This document shows, piece after piece, positions 45,926 to 57,710 of a stretch of 64,000 nucleotides of DNA (position 1 is its first letter; each line of letters begins with the position of its first letter). The position numbers and the translations under genes were made by a program. This DNA is from Pseudoscleropodium purum (taxonomy: Eukaryota; Streptophyta; Bryopsida; Hypnales; Brachytheciaceae): NCBI GenBank assembly GCA_963969395.1, contig OZ017799.1:23252501-23316500 (forward strand). Reading direction: 5' to 3'. A model generated the notes under the pieces. The model made no database searches, had not been told where the DNA came from, and worked only from the letters and a program-made list of their open reading frames with translations.

Positions 45926-46745
45926 CTACCATCTAATGCTACCGCAATTAGTTTTGATTATAGCCTTCATATGGTAAGGTATGCTAGTAAAGAAAACTTC
46001 AATAATTTCTAAAGACACTTTTTTCCATGTATTTTGAATAGTTTTGACTAATTCCTCCCTATTTTGTGATAGTACCTCATTTTGGAGAGTGCATTCTACA
46101 ATCTTCCATAGAATTTTGATGGGATTTAAGTCATGAGAGTTTGCGGGCTATAAAAGCTTTCCCATGTTGTGTGCTTGCCTTGAATCACTTCAATCTTTGT
46201 TATGATGCACCAAAGTGCCATCTTCCATAAATGAAGTATCTTAGGGTGATCATAGAGAATGTAAAAGCTATTCAATTGGCTTTCATAAACTATGTCAATA
46301 GAGTTCCTACCTCTCTTTTTATCTAGTGGCAATTATATAATGAGTAGAATTTATTGAAATCAGTGAACACACCATCACACTTCATATATACCATCATTGA
46401 TAAATGACCAAATTTAAGAGATAGTAATAAATAATCCAAAGAAAAAAGTTTGTGTGATTTTTGCCATACCTTCAATTGTCTTGATCTTTCTTTGGTTTGG
46501 AATGAAGATTCATCCTTCTATATTACATTTTTTCAATCATATCCAGTCTTCATAGCTCTAAAGCACACCTTATACCACCACTAAAGCCCACATTGAAGTT
46601 GCTTGTTATAGTCAAGAACATCTAAAATCTCACACAATTTGTTTTTGTCTCTAGAAGTGCACCTACTCACCAAAACATACACACAATGTATCTTCAAGAC
46701 ACCACATTGCTTGGCCCAAGCATGTTTTGCATCGAAAAGTTGTTG
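45926..46745 (-). pseudogene. Tc1-like (IS630/Tc1/mariner) transposase pseudogene
   Basis: Reading the minus strand across frames gives the family's order: 'HAWAKQ' (about 46720), 'NVI' stop 'KDESSFQTKERSRQLKVW' (first Asp), 'FMEDGTLVHHNKD' (second Asp), 'SHDLNPIKILWKIVE', then the C-terminus 'NREELVKTIQNTWKK' and 'IPYHMKAIIKTNCGSIRW' and a stop at 45928-45926. From the second Asp there are exactly 34 residues to the position where Tc1 elements have their catalytic Glu; here it is Lys. Several stops and frame changes confirm that it is dead. Upstream HTH sequence is not readable. Confidence 0.88.
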
Positions 46746-49700
46746 GAGCTACATATGTGAAGCTCTAATTGAGATAAGTTTGAATTGTGTTGGCATTGAC
46801 ATTGCCTTTGTAATGTAGGAGTTGCAAACACGATTTGAATATCAAAGTAATTTTCTATTTCCCAAATAGGTAGCTTGAATTAGCATCTAGATAACACATA
46901 GCATGTAATTAACTAGTTCTTCAACATACTTTTGGTGGTACTAGTCTCATGGAGTTTAGAGATTTGAAGTGTGAGATAGAATCATTCAAAATTGCACTTT
47001 GTTTTGAATGGCTCTTAAAGTTTGAAATTTTAAACATAAACTTGTTGGTGGGTACTATATAATGCATATGGTTGTTACTCATCACTCATTGTATGAGGAG
47101 AGGCATATTATTTTTCAGTAAATGATGCTACTCGTTTTGTTCTTAAGTCCATAGATCATTAACTTCATTATTCAAATGACCACAAACTAAATTCTCTCAC
47201 TAAGAAAATGGTGTTATTTCTAACCACTCAAGTTTGTAATTCAAAAAGACAAAAAATTTGGAGTGGCCAAAAGCAATGAGTTTGGTGACCTCATCCAAAA
47301 CTCTACACACTTCATGTTGGTGAAAAGTCATATAACATAAACTAGCCCATTACCACTTTGATTTGCAATTTGAATATATCGGGGACAATTCTAAAGGATC
47401 ACATATTTTATAGAAGTGTATGCTTGTTTCATGCGTCAAGTCCAAGTAGAATTATAATTTTCCTATAAAAATTATAATTTAAAATTTTTTTTTAAGGCAA
47501 TTAGCCCTAAAATTACAAAGTTGCCCTTAGAGTAGAATCATGAACAACCTATAACAACCCATTATTACCTAATCAAGTACTAGATATTTTCTATTAATGG
47601 AGTGACATTTATCCCTTTTTGTCATTGAAATTTTTAATTTTGTCAAAAAATGAAGGAAATTAGACTATCAACGGTAATGGGATTTATAGTATACCATAAT
47701 CCAAGAATTTTAGGCTTGCCGCTTGTGAAAATCGATACATTTGCTTCCAATGTCTTCAACTATGTTTGGCCTAAAGCCTCTTTGAAACATATTGTAGTTT
47801 CTATTGTTACTTTTCTTTTTCATATATCACCTTAGTTAGTGCCTACAACATAGATATAAAGTATAAACTTTCTATACTTTAAAAGTTCATTGTCAAGTAT
47901 AGCAACTTTCCAAATATATTTTTTGTTATTTATAAATGGGTAGTTACAAGAAAAAAATCTTGTTTTTGTAGCCTTTTGCATTGTAATGATGATTTTTTGG
48001 GGAGTACTTTATAATTAGAAAAAAAATTTGAATGTAAAAAATATGTTTAATGTACACACCTTTAAGAAGAAGGTATTCTAGGAAGGAAAAGCGTAGAAAA
48101 ATTCTCTAAGTAGGAGAACTAGAAAAGTGCAAAATATTATGAAAATAGGTGTTTTGATATTTTAAATGGTAAAAAATAGGAAAAATAATTAAAAATAATT
48201 AAAAATTGGAAGTTTGGGAGAACTATATGATGAAGAGATTTCACTAAAAGAATGATCTTATAACCATTTTCATTGTTCAAAAAGGTGCACGCAAAGGGCC
48301 TCTATTTGCACTCACGTGAATGACAAAAAATAGTGTTTTTTTAGGTGCCCCTTGGTGGTTATATGGCCACCTAGTGTGGGATTAGACCACAGAAATTTCA
48401 GCTCTAAATCATTAATTGAAAGTACTCCACAATACTAAAAACCTCTAAACTGCAAAGTGGGACAAATTAGCTAAATTGAAATTTAAGTTTAAAAAGTTTT
48501 TGATTTTTTTGAAAAATAAGTTTTGTCTTTATGACGAAGTTAGTCATCTTCAATAAAATTTCAAGTACATCAACTTGATTCTCCAAAAATTATGGCCAAT
48601 TCAAACTCCATAACTCTATTTGTGATGCAAAAAATGGGAGGTCTTTCTTACAACTACCCAAATAGAAGACATGATTTCTTCTAGCTTTCCATGAGTGTAT
48701 TTTGCTATCTTTCTTAAAGCTTCCTAAATGTTTCAATTCAACTTATATAAGTATCTATATTAAAAATACAATCTATGTAGACCAATAGACCACATGTAAG
48801 AAGATCAACAATTCTATCTAAAGTAGGAACACCTATAACCATCAATTTAAGCAATTCAGCACAGTTCGAGGCAACTTTTTCTAGAATAAATCTTTTATCA
48901 ATATTAGCAATTGAAAATCATGAATTTTTTAAAAGAAAATTAGAATATTCAGATAAGGCATCAAATTTCTAAAAATATTTCAAAGTAGATTTCTCTAAGG
49001 CATCTTAAACCACACTCTACAAAATATGCCTTGATTCTAACACCAAAATTTAAAAAAATTAGAACCCACCAACTATAATTAAGTATGGAAACGATTTCAA
49101 GGTATATTTGGAGACACTTTAAGGAAACTCTACTATCAAACTATGAATACACTAATGGTTATGGGTGTTCCTACCTTATGTATCTTGTTTACTAGAAATG
49201 AAACCCTTGTATATTTTAGCGAAAGGCCAAATGGAACTTCAAAACAATGATCGTTTGACTGTGTGACAAAGGAGCTGGTCTTTACTCTTTCCATGATTCA
49301 GCCACCCACCATGTCCCCCAACTCAAAAATATTAAAAATGTTAGTTAGTCTTCCAAATCATTTTGTATCTGTGTGATCCATTTATAGCTTTGGAATTTGA
49401 GGAAGCGGGATGCATGCAAGTCTACCATAAGTTATCACCAACTTCTCATGACCCCAAAGTCCTTGTTCAATGCACATGTTTGAGACTGCCTCCTGGAAAG
49501 GTCTTCCAATGTTTTAAATTTGATTTCTCCACAGAAACTTGTTTGCACATCATTCCCTAGATCTTAAGTTTGTCTGTTGAAATGATTCTTGGAGTACAGT
49601 ACAAGAAGATTCTGAGAGTGGCCTTCAGTAAATTTGGAGCTCTTTCATTATCTTCCCTAACATAATTTGAGGGACAGTTCGTATTCAACCCCAACTTCTT

Positions 49701-49775
49701 GGTTTGAAGATTTCTAAAGATGCATATGGTAGCCGACTCATTTAAAGCAATTACGTGTATCTGGAGCACAAGTTT

Positions 49776-50123
49776 CTTGAGTGGAGAAATTTTTCCATGT
49801 ACAGAAATAGAGTTCAGGAGGATTCTATACTTTTTTAGAATTTTATTTCTCAAAACATAATTATTATAAATTTTTTTGTAGAAGATTTTGTTTAACCTTT
49901 TCTTATCATATAGGTCTTCTTATTTCCAACTACGGATTGGTTGCAAAATCGACCAAGACTACAACCAATCGTAATGTGCCACTACTGCATTGAGAATTAT
50001 ACCATAATTAATGATTGCTTTTTATATCCTGCTTTCTCATGTTGATTGGAAAAGGAGTAGCCTATGTAATGGGAATAGGTCCCTGGTTGGAAATGGATCA
50101 GCTACCATATATCTGTAAGTTGG
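49776..50123. repeat. Insertion of a MITE-family relative in unit 2
   Basis: Unit 1 reads continuously from 'gattcttggatgg' to 'gttgatgtgcaaac' (about 28916-28954). Unit 2 has about 350 extra bases between the same anchors. The extra piece starts 'gtggagaaatttttccatgt' and ends near 'ggttggaaatggatcagct', resembling 27450-27790. The ends are too decayed to define a target duplication. Confidence 0.55.
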
Positions 50124-50524
50124 ATGGATAGTTTGGAGTTGATGTGCAAACAAATGTGATAGTTTTTGACATTCTTGTAATTCAATTTAGTGTTACACAA
50201 GTTCATTCAATTGGTGCAAGACACAAGAATTGTTTCCTAATGCAAGGATTGAGATTCTAAAATGGATATTGGCAACACAAACAATTGCTTACTTCATCAA
50301 TGGAAACTAAATAATCAAATTGAAATATTTAAATCTATTTAAATTTTTTTTTAAATTGAGTGAAAAATATGAGCTACTTCAACTAAGTTAGTACTCTAAT
50401 TTTGTACTAAAACCAATTTTTGTTATGTTGGTTCTATTTAGAGAACAAAAATGTGGCCTTCAATTGAACAAAGTTCTCAAATTTAGGACTCTTTGAATTA
50501 GATTTAGGTTTTATAGCCTCCACC

Positions 50525-50528
50525 TTAA
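50525..50528. other. Empty TTAA target site
   Basis: The flanks 'tatagcctccacc' TTAA 'aatgaacca' match the outer flanks of the P1+P2 insertion in unit 1 ('tatggcctttgc' TTAA ... TTAA 'aacgaacca'). This shows the site before insertion, or after precise loss. Confidence 0.85.
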
Positions 50529-51049
50529 AATGAACCAAAGTTGTGAAGTTTTTTTTCTTTTAAATGAATTTTGTATTTATTATAATAGTATACTCCAAAT
50601 CTCCAATAGTATTGATCAATGAATCTATTGATACCAAAATTTAATCCTATTTGTACAAAGCTTAGTTAAAATTATGATGATACAAATTTCAAGATACAAA
50701 ACAAATTTAGGATTAGATTAGGGGTGTCCTTGTGTCCATGCAATAAAAGGTATTTTTTACTTGAACAGTCAATTAGACTATCACACTAGTTTTCCTCTTT
50801 TTTGTGTGATTCCATGGCCCAACTCTTTCCCTTACTAACCCATTGCCAGACGTGCCTTACAAATTCTTCCGTTTCTCAAGGTCATTTTCTCCTATACGCA
50901 ACCTTACCTTGTTGGCTAAATTTTCAATAAGTGAATCATTCTGCCTCTTCTAAGTTGACTTCTCAGTCAGTATGGGCAGTGGGAAGCACCCAGCAATGCA
51001 GAAAAAATGTTATGTATGAAGTTTATGAAGTTTTACTAGATATATGCAA

Positions 51050-51835
51050 CTAGTAGTGACAGTTGTTTCGGGCAATACGTCTCTGTGCATAAATTCCTGC
51101 TAGCGCTGCTTCTCGTATAGTGGCATCCATGCATTAGTCGGTCTCAGCTTCCTTGCTCTTGCTGGAGAGCAGGGCCTGGACGGCATTGCAATTATGCTTG
51201 TTTATGTTGATTGGTACCTCCCCGGTGCATCCCAGCTGACAAAGTTGTAGACTCTAGCTGGCTTCACAAATTAAATATCATCCACTTCAAATTCCTTGAT
51301 CAGTTTCTTGACTGCTATCCTGCTCAGATAGCTGAGTGTCGCAGACGAACTCTTCCGCTCGTACAGGAGTCGTAGAGATCGAATACAACTAAGAATCTCC
51401 CGATACATGATCTAGAAAAAAAGCTTCACTAGCGTAGACATCCCATTCACAAAGCACGAACTCTTCACCGTGCACTAAGTGCAGCTTTACTAGCGTAAAC
51501 ATCCCATTCACAAAGCACTAACCCTTCAAGGTGCACTATCTGGTTTAGTTGCTAGAATTTGCAATGGAAGTGAACTATGCTTGGTGCACGGATCAGGACT
51601 GAAATTGACTTGGTCATTGGCATACTTATTATATATTCCTTGTCTAGGACCAATTGCAATTTGTGAGCGTCACGATTCAACGCAAACTCTTCAGGTCGAG
51701 GCTTCCAGATTTTCTCTTCAGCAAGCTCGACCTTCTGGCCACCACGAGGTAAATAGCGTATAGAATCGCGATCACTCAAGAAATCTCCTGCTTCTCGTGC
51801 GCCAACCTTCAGATTCGATCGATCGATCGAGGGCG
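51050..51835 (+). promoter_or_regulatory. Upstream region and 5' leader of LecRK2
   Basis: Conserved with the LecRK1 upstream region. It differs by a 61-bp tandem duplication (51422-51543) and has a TATATA-like stretch at about 51629 that the other copy does not share at the aligned position. The leader preserves 'ctcgtgcgcc' and an open frame before the ATG. Confidence 0.4.
51422..51543. repeat. 61-bp tandem duplication in the LecRK2 upstream region
   Basis: 'agcttcactagcgtagacat' at 51422 recurs as 'agctttactagcgtaaacat' at 51483, followed in both by 'cccattcacaaagcac' and a 'gtgcacta' block. LecRK1 has only a short trace of one unit ('gttttactaacgtg'). Confidence 0.85.
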
Positions 51836-54160
51836 ATGGGGTTGTATAATCACCAGAGAACTGCTCTCCAAGGATTAGGCCTAATCCTAACAGTGTGCAT
51901 CATCCATGGCAGCTACATCCTTGTGGAAGCTCAAAACATCAGCTTTAGCTACCTCTCCTTCAGCTCCCCGGACAATTTCTCAATCGTGGAAGACGTTCAA
52001 TACAATGAAACGAAAAAGTCATTTCAGTTGAACCCGAAGGGATACTCGCTGGGAACCCACAGTTGCGGGAGGTTGTACTACAAAGACAAAGTGAGGATGA
52101 AGGTTGCCGCATCTGGTGCAGTGGCGAGTTTTAACACCAGCTTCACATTCTCCATCGCAGATTTAAACTCCAAATCTAACGTCCATGCAGACGGGATGGC
52201 TTTTACATTTGGTAGGGACAACGACAGTGTTGTGGGGAGCGAGGGCGGATGGTTATGCCTCGTGACAGAGGCTAGCAACGGTCTGGTGTCCAATCAGCTC
52301 TTTGCCGTAGAGTTCGACACCTTCCAAAACCTTGAGTTCGGGGACATAAGCGACAACCATATCGGCGTTGACGTTAATAGTGTGAATTCAGAACAATTAG
52401 TTTACAATCTTTGTGGAGGCACGGTAAATAATTGCAAATATCTTGTCAACGGTGGCTCCTTCACTGCGTGGATCGATTATGATGGTCCTTCCCAGAAGCT
52501 TGAAGTGTATTTTGCGAATGGTTCTCTGTTAAACAACAAACCGCCAAAACCAATTATCGAGGTACCAGCGGGGGCAATAGTACCCTTAGCCGACCTTTTC
52601 GATGAATACATGTACGTTGGCTTTAGTGCAAGTTCTGCGTCTCTTGAGGTTCACCAGATTGAAGCTTGGCAGTTTGCAACCTCTGGACTGCCTCAAGTGG
52701 ATGCTCGGACAAACTCCGGTATGAGCTTCTCAAGTGGAAGAAAGGCTGGTATTATTGCTGGGACCTGTGGAGTTGGTGCAGTGGTGCTGCTGGCAGGGAT
52801 AGTAATTTTAAAGCGACGGAGGAGAGCATCTCACACCAAGCAAGGTACCAAGTTTAATCTCGTCGACCACAACCTTGTGCCCCGCGCTTTCACGTACAAA
52901 GAGCTCAGCAAGGCGACCAAGAACTTCAGCACAAGTGAAATGCTTGGAAGCGGTGGATTTGGAGCGGTCTACAAAGGGGTTCTCCCTTCCGGTGCCCTGG
53001 TAGCAGTCAAACGGATGCGCCACCAGAGCAAGCACGGTGAGGAGGGTTTCCAAGCAGAAGCCGCCAGTCTCATCCAGATTCGGCACAGGAATTTGGTGCA
53101 GCTGCGAGGATGGTGCCACGAGGAAGACCAGCTCATGCTTGTGTACGACTTCATGTGCAACGGCGGCTTGGATGAGTGGCTCTACCAATTTCCTGAACGA
53201 AATGAGAAGGCTCAGTTATCACATTTGCTCTTGGCGGAGTCCCTTCCTCTCATGTTGCGCCACTCCATTCTCAGCGGGGTCGCCGCAGCGCTAGCGTACT
53301 TGCACGAGGAATGCAAGCAATGCGTGCTGCATCGAGACATCAAGTCCAGCAACGTCTTGTTGGATGAAGACTTGAATGCGTACTTGGGAGATTTTGGACT
53401 TGCCCGCCTCATTGACCACCAAAAGATGGAGAAGACGACCATGATGGCAGGAACTTTGGGCTACATGGCCCCCGAGATGCCAGTCACAGGGAGAGCCACC
53501 AAGGAATCGGACGTGTACAGCTTCGGCGTCCTGATGTTGGAAGTGATGTGTGGGATACGGCCGCTTGACATGAGCGCCATTGAGCGCGGGGATGACACAT
53601 TAGTGGACAGGATATGGCATGCACATGAAACGGGTAACATTCTTCTGTTGGCGGATTTAGGACTTGGGACATTTCCACCTCCGGATGCAGATCCATATGG
53701 TGGAATCGAGATGCAAGAGGTATCAGGCTTGTTGCTTTCCCAGGAAATGGTTGATTTGAACCCCTCCCCGAGGCACAGTTCCAATACGGCAATGGAAGAC
53801 CAGAAGATGGTGACGAATCTGCTTCACTTGGGCCTTCTGTGCTGTCACCCTAATCCCGAAGATCGACCATCCATACGACTGGTGTCCCAGTGGCTGCAGA
53901 CTTCCGAGAGTATGAAGACGTCTTTGCCGCCTCTGCCAAGATGGAAACCGCAAGCGCGGCACTTCCGGCCTGGATTTTCTCGAATGGAAATGATACGTTC
54001 GGTTTCGACTTCTTTGAATTCTGACAATGTCCAGGATGCTGGGCAAGGATCATCCCAATCTACTCTGCCTACCTCTGATGTCACGGTCCGGGAGGATGCG
54101 AGTATCCAGGCGTCCGTTGCCACGATTTCTTCATCACATTGGGTTTATTCTGGTCTCTAA
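51836..54160 (+). CDS. L-type lectin receptor-like kinase, copy 2 (774 aa)
   Basis: Paralogue of the gene at 34303, same strand and architecture; again a conserved open GTG lies 13 codons before the true ATG. Signal peptide about 1-33; lectin domain about 34-281, with metal ligands E159, D161, N165, D170, H175 all kept and DGMAF at 119-123; membrane segment about 304-325 followed by KRRRR. Kinase: G-loop 371-376, K392, HRD 499-501, DFG 519-521, APE 545-547; all catalytic residues present, RD type. The lectin half differs at many residues from copy 1 (for example 60-75, 110-155, 183-190 and 232-255), whereas residues 458-573 are identical. It ends in SGL instead of SGR. It is expected at the plasma membrane as a signalling receptor; different ligand preference from copy 1 is plausible but inferred. 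Confidence 0.96.
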   Translation: MGLYNHQRTALQGLGLILTVCIIHGSYILVEAQNISFSYLSFSSPDNFSIVEDVQYNETKKSFQLNPKGYSLGTHSCGRLYYKDKVRMKVAASGAVASFNTSFTFSIADLNSKSNVHADGMAFTFGRDNDSVVGSEGGWLCLVTEASNGLVSNQLFAVEFDTFQNLEFGDISDNHIGVDVNSVNSEQLVYNLCGGTVNNCKYLVNGGSFTAWIDYDGPSQKLEVYFANGSLLNNKPPKPIIEVPAGAIVPLADLFDEYMYVGFSASSASLEVHQIEAWQFATSGLPQVDARTNSGMSFSSGRKAGIIAGTCGVGAVVLLAGIVILKRRRRASHTKQGTKFNLVDHNLVPRAFTYKELSKATKNFSTSEMLGSGGFGAVYKGVLPSGALVAVKRMRHQSKHGEEGFQAEAASLIQIRHRNLVQLRGWCHEEDQLMLVYDFMCNGGLDEWLYQFPERNEKAQLSHLLLAESLPLMLRHSILSGVAAALAYLHEECKQCVLHRDIKSSNVLLDEDLNAYLGDFGLARLIDHQKMEKTTMMAGTLGYMAPEMPVTGRATKESDVYSFGVLMLEVMCGIRPLDMSAIERGDDTLVDRIWHAHETGNILLLADLGLGTFPPPDADPYGGIEMQEVSGLLLSQEMVDLNPSPRHSSNTAMEDQKMVTNLLHLGLLCCHPNPEDRPSIRLVSQWLQTSESMKTSLPPLPRWKPQARHFRPGFSRMEMIRSVSTSLNSDNVQDAGQGSSQSTLPTSDVTVREDASIQASVATISSSHWVYSGL

Positions 54161-55500
54161 GCTCAATCCATTGATTCTTTCTTGGCAGCAACAGATTTTT
54201 GTTGCTGCATGTACGTTCATAAATCACAATTGGTCAATTTCATATTCATTGGCATGTACATTTGAATGAAAGCGTGCACCTTCATGTCGATCATCTCTGT
54301 CAGAGAATGTTCATGTTATAGTTAAATCTTAGCTTGCAATGTTGAAAAGTCATGCGTGTTATATTATGAATCACGAATCTGTTGCAGTCATTAATTGCTC
54401 CTTTAGTAAAATCATGTCGTGGGGAAGGAGCATGCATCATTTGGTTGAGTTTCTGCACCAAGATCCCTAAATTCTTAAAAACTAAACCTTAAACTCAAGA
54501 AACAATTTCTGAGCGCAAAAACAGAAAGATTTGTTGAGTGCACAGCGGCGAGCTGCTTCAGTGACTTCAACTTTGCTTAATGCGGATCTATGTCTAGGGT
54601 AAAGTCCATGCATTCGAATTTGTCAACCCGTAAGTGCTTGAATTGACTAATTCCATATCTATAGGACTTAAATTGAATTTGGAAGTTTCAAAGGTGGTAG
54701 CAAAGAACGTAACACTAGAAAGTGGAACCACGTCTCACACTATTGGCTGAATTGTCAGAAACATAGATTGGAAGTCACTCTAATTGACTATGAAGATTCA
54801 AAGTGGACGCTCCATTTCTAGTGGGAGCGAAATTTTTTTTAAAACTGAATTCATGCAACGCCAATTTCGTTCAATTGGGGCGATTCCAACGCCAAATTGT
54901 AACTTATGTACATAAAGGTCTAAAGTTTAGAATAGGCATGGATTTATGATTCAGAACAGGTGTTCTGAAAGGTGTCAAAGTGTTGGAATTTCACCAGTTT
55001 AAGGAAATTGAAGCTATTGCAAAACTGCACAACTGCACTAGAGGCATCACCACCCATCATGATTCACTCCAGCTGAAGACGGTTTACTCCAGTCTGATGA
55101 TCACTAGTATGACCTTTTGTCTACGTTGCGTGGGAGCTGTAGATAAGGTCACGATCGCCTCTCTAGCTGGCAGACGGAGCTATCCAAATGAACCAACCAC
55201 ATGACTACACCGTAATCCCAAAATTTTCATAAATTCTCCTTGTCAGATCGCGGGGTAGCAAGATGAAGCAGCAGTGCCATACGGTGAAGAATCATTCACT
55301 GCTTTACCCTGCAATCACCTCAAGAGCAGCAGTAGTCTGAGTCATCTGAAATTTATATTACACATCATACCTTCATCTATCAGGCTAGTTCTTGAAAGCC
55401 CGGATTAGATGCTCTGTGAAAGCAATACAAAAAAAGGATAACTCTGGTTACACAGAACGATAACCTCACAGTAATGTCAACTCAGCACCTCTTCACATGA
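54161..55500. other. 3' flank of LecRK2
   Basis: The first 110 bases nearly match the LecRK1 3' flank (probable 3' UTR). The rest is diverged duplication sequence with small indels and no recognised gene. Confidence 0.4.
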
Positions 55501-57640
55501 ATGATGCGGATAATTGCCTGAGAAGATCCGGAATTGATTACTGAGGCTGCTCAAATTTGAACTCAACGTGCCGGCCTATCGATAATTCATATTTCTTTAA
55601 GAAAATAGCTTCATGGGTTTCCAGACTTTCATGCATGCTTCAGATGGAGCTTCACATGCTCGATCCATCTTGTCCTCAACCATGTCCGCTGAAGCCAACA
55701 GAAATGGAAATGGAGGAATCAGCATCTGGGCCAAGTTCAGATAGAGCGCTCTGAAGTACGTAACGTAGTCAATTCGAGCATGTCCGTGGATTCTGCCAAC
55801 GATAACCATATCAAGAGACTTGGATTACTTGATCACAAGCCCAAACATGACCGTCAAGGGAAGAAGTATTTTAGCCCACATTGCCAGCAGCATTTGAATT
55901 ACTACAGGTGGAACTCAAAGTCGATGGGTCTGCCATTTCTTGAACTGTCCAAACTGTCATCACAAAGCAGCTCTAAATGTTCAACGCAGGTAAATTGGCT
56001 ACGTGCTATTAGAGTATCCCAATACCGCAACTTCATATTCATTAACACAAGGTTCGACTTCCAGTAGTACCTGAAGTCAATATTCCGCGAGCTATCATTC
56101 CAATGATCACATTGCCTTTGTCATCTAACCTAGAGGAGAATAGGATTTCAACCAGCATAGGGAAATCGTGAACCAAAGGGGTGATTGTCGCTGAGGACAG
56201 GGATGCTTTTACACCCAAAAAAATTCCGTCACACATCAAAAGAAAGGTTTTAAAACTTGAACACGTCAAAGACCCGTGATTTTTAAACCTACTGTAGTAA
56301 TATAGAATAACCGGTACATTTCTAGAGAACACATCGAATGACATGTACATCATTTTACAGGTGCACATCAAAAAATCCAGTTGTGGTACTTACTAAATCA
56401 TCACGGAAGGGAGTCAACAGGCACTGGAGACTCCGAAACCAGTCACGGAGAGAGAAGATTATATACTTCCAAGATGCAACTGATTTGTCAACGTGCCGAA
56501 GCAAGGACTCTAGGGCTGACGTCAGAACCAGCAGGCCTAACTGAAAGAAACTCGTCAAGGAAAGACAAACTCGTCGAGAAATGCACATACAGCAAGCACA
56601 GTAGAAAACTTGTATAGCTTCTGAAGTGCTTCGCATGTATGTGAGAGATATGTAGCGCTTAACAGAATTTAACCTTTCATGAACGACACAAAAATCTTGC
56701 TCTGGATTTCAAATGGAAAGGCAAACATAGAGTCCAATCCACATGTTTATCACAAAGCTCTGATCTCCAGTGAAAATCACAGAAAAAAAGTTTCAAAGAG
56801 AACTAGGAATATGTAACAGAACTTGCCATCAATTCCTAAATAACTCCTCAAGATACTTCATGTGATTTTAATCTGCGATGTCAAGTAGCGTAAAAACGAG
56901 CATAGAGATGAGAAGCTGGAAAAATGACACTCTGAAAACTCAAGAGTCCACTCGAATCAGCAATACTGTTCTCAACAAAATTAGCAGGGACATTCCACTT
57001 CGTCAAAATTAATGAAGGAAGCGGCTATCACCTCATTCAGCTAACGTCCGCAACGTGTCAAGCAGTACACATGTGCGTACATATATTCAAATGCTTGACA
57101 CGTTGCGGACGTTAGCTGAATTACACGTTGCGGACGTTGTCAATCTTTCATTACACATGTGCGTACATATATTCAGTTACTGCGTTACTGAAAATTCTGA
57201 CAAGAAGGTGAAAATCTCGCCGCCACTGACTCAAAATGAGCCTCAGAAAACTGATTGAGAAAGAAATTCCAAGGCGGCTATGGATCTCAATGAAAACTGG
57301 CAAGCTGCAATGGAGAACCAGAGAGCACGCATTTGACACTGTCTATGGCGGCCACGGTATAAAATCAAAAGCATGAATGAGCAAGAATGTCACAGAAGAA
57401 CTTGTTGGCGAGACAGTCTCAACGAACTGCTCTGATCAGGAGGTCAAGTCGCATTCGGTTGTCAAGAAACGATTTGAATTTTGATTTGGGGCGGGAATTT
57501 TTCCCGGAAGGAGATGGCAATCTCTCGCTGGTCGTTGATGAATGGATCCGTCCACAAAAAAATCATCCATATGGGTCATCCATGACCTGCAGTGCAATAA
57601 AACTTCATCAACGCTGAAGGATCAAGGTGAACTGACCCCT
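55500..57640 (-). CDS. Candidate minus-strand gene downstream of LecRK2, unknown product, partial
   Basis: The block 56116-55906 is open throughout: 'QCDHWNDSSRNIDFRYYWKS', then 'LRYWDTLIARSQFTCVEHLE', then 'SSRNGRPIDFEFH'. It lies between an AAAG acceptor-like and a GTAGTA donor-like site. A second block at 55600-55549 reads 'KKYELSIGRHVEFKFEQ'. Further upstream pieces (56200-56120 and 57560-57400) are open but unconnected. The unit 1 copy is frameshifted. No known domain. The exon model is tentative and the region may be non-coding. Confidence 0.28.
57035..57121. repeat. Perfect 30-bp inverted repeat with 27-nt loop
   Basis: 57035-57064 and 57092-57121 are exact reverse complements (inner part CAACGTGTCAAGCA). 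The loop contains a second palindrome around ACACATGT. Part of the arm recurs at 57123-57138, and the loop plus one base (24 bp) recurs at 57152-57175, in direct orientation. The stretch is absent from unit 1. Confidence 0.93.
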
Positions 57641-57710
57641 TGCTGGTCTCCCCAAAGTCATTTCAGGGGTGCATGTAAAAAAAATGACCCCCTATTTTGT
57701 GTCTAATCAA

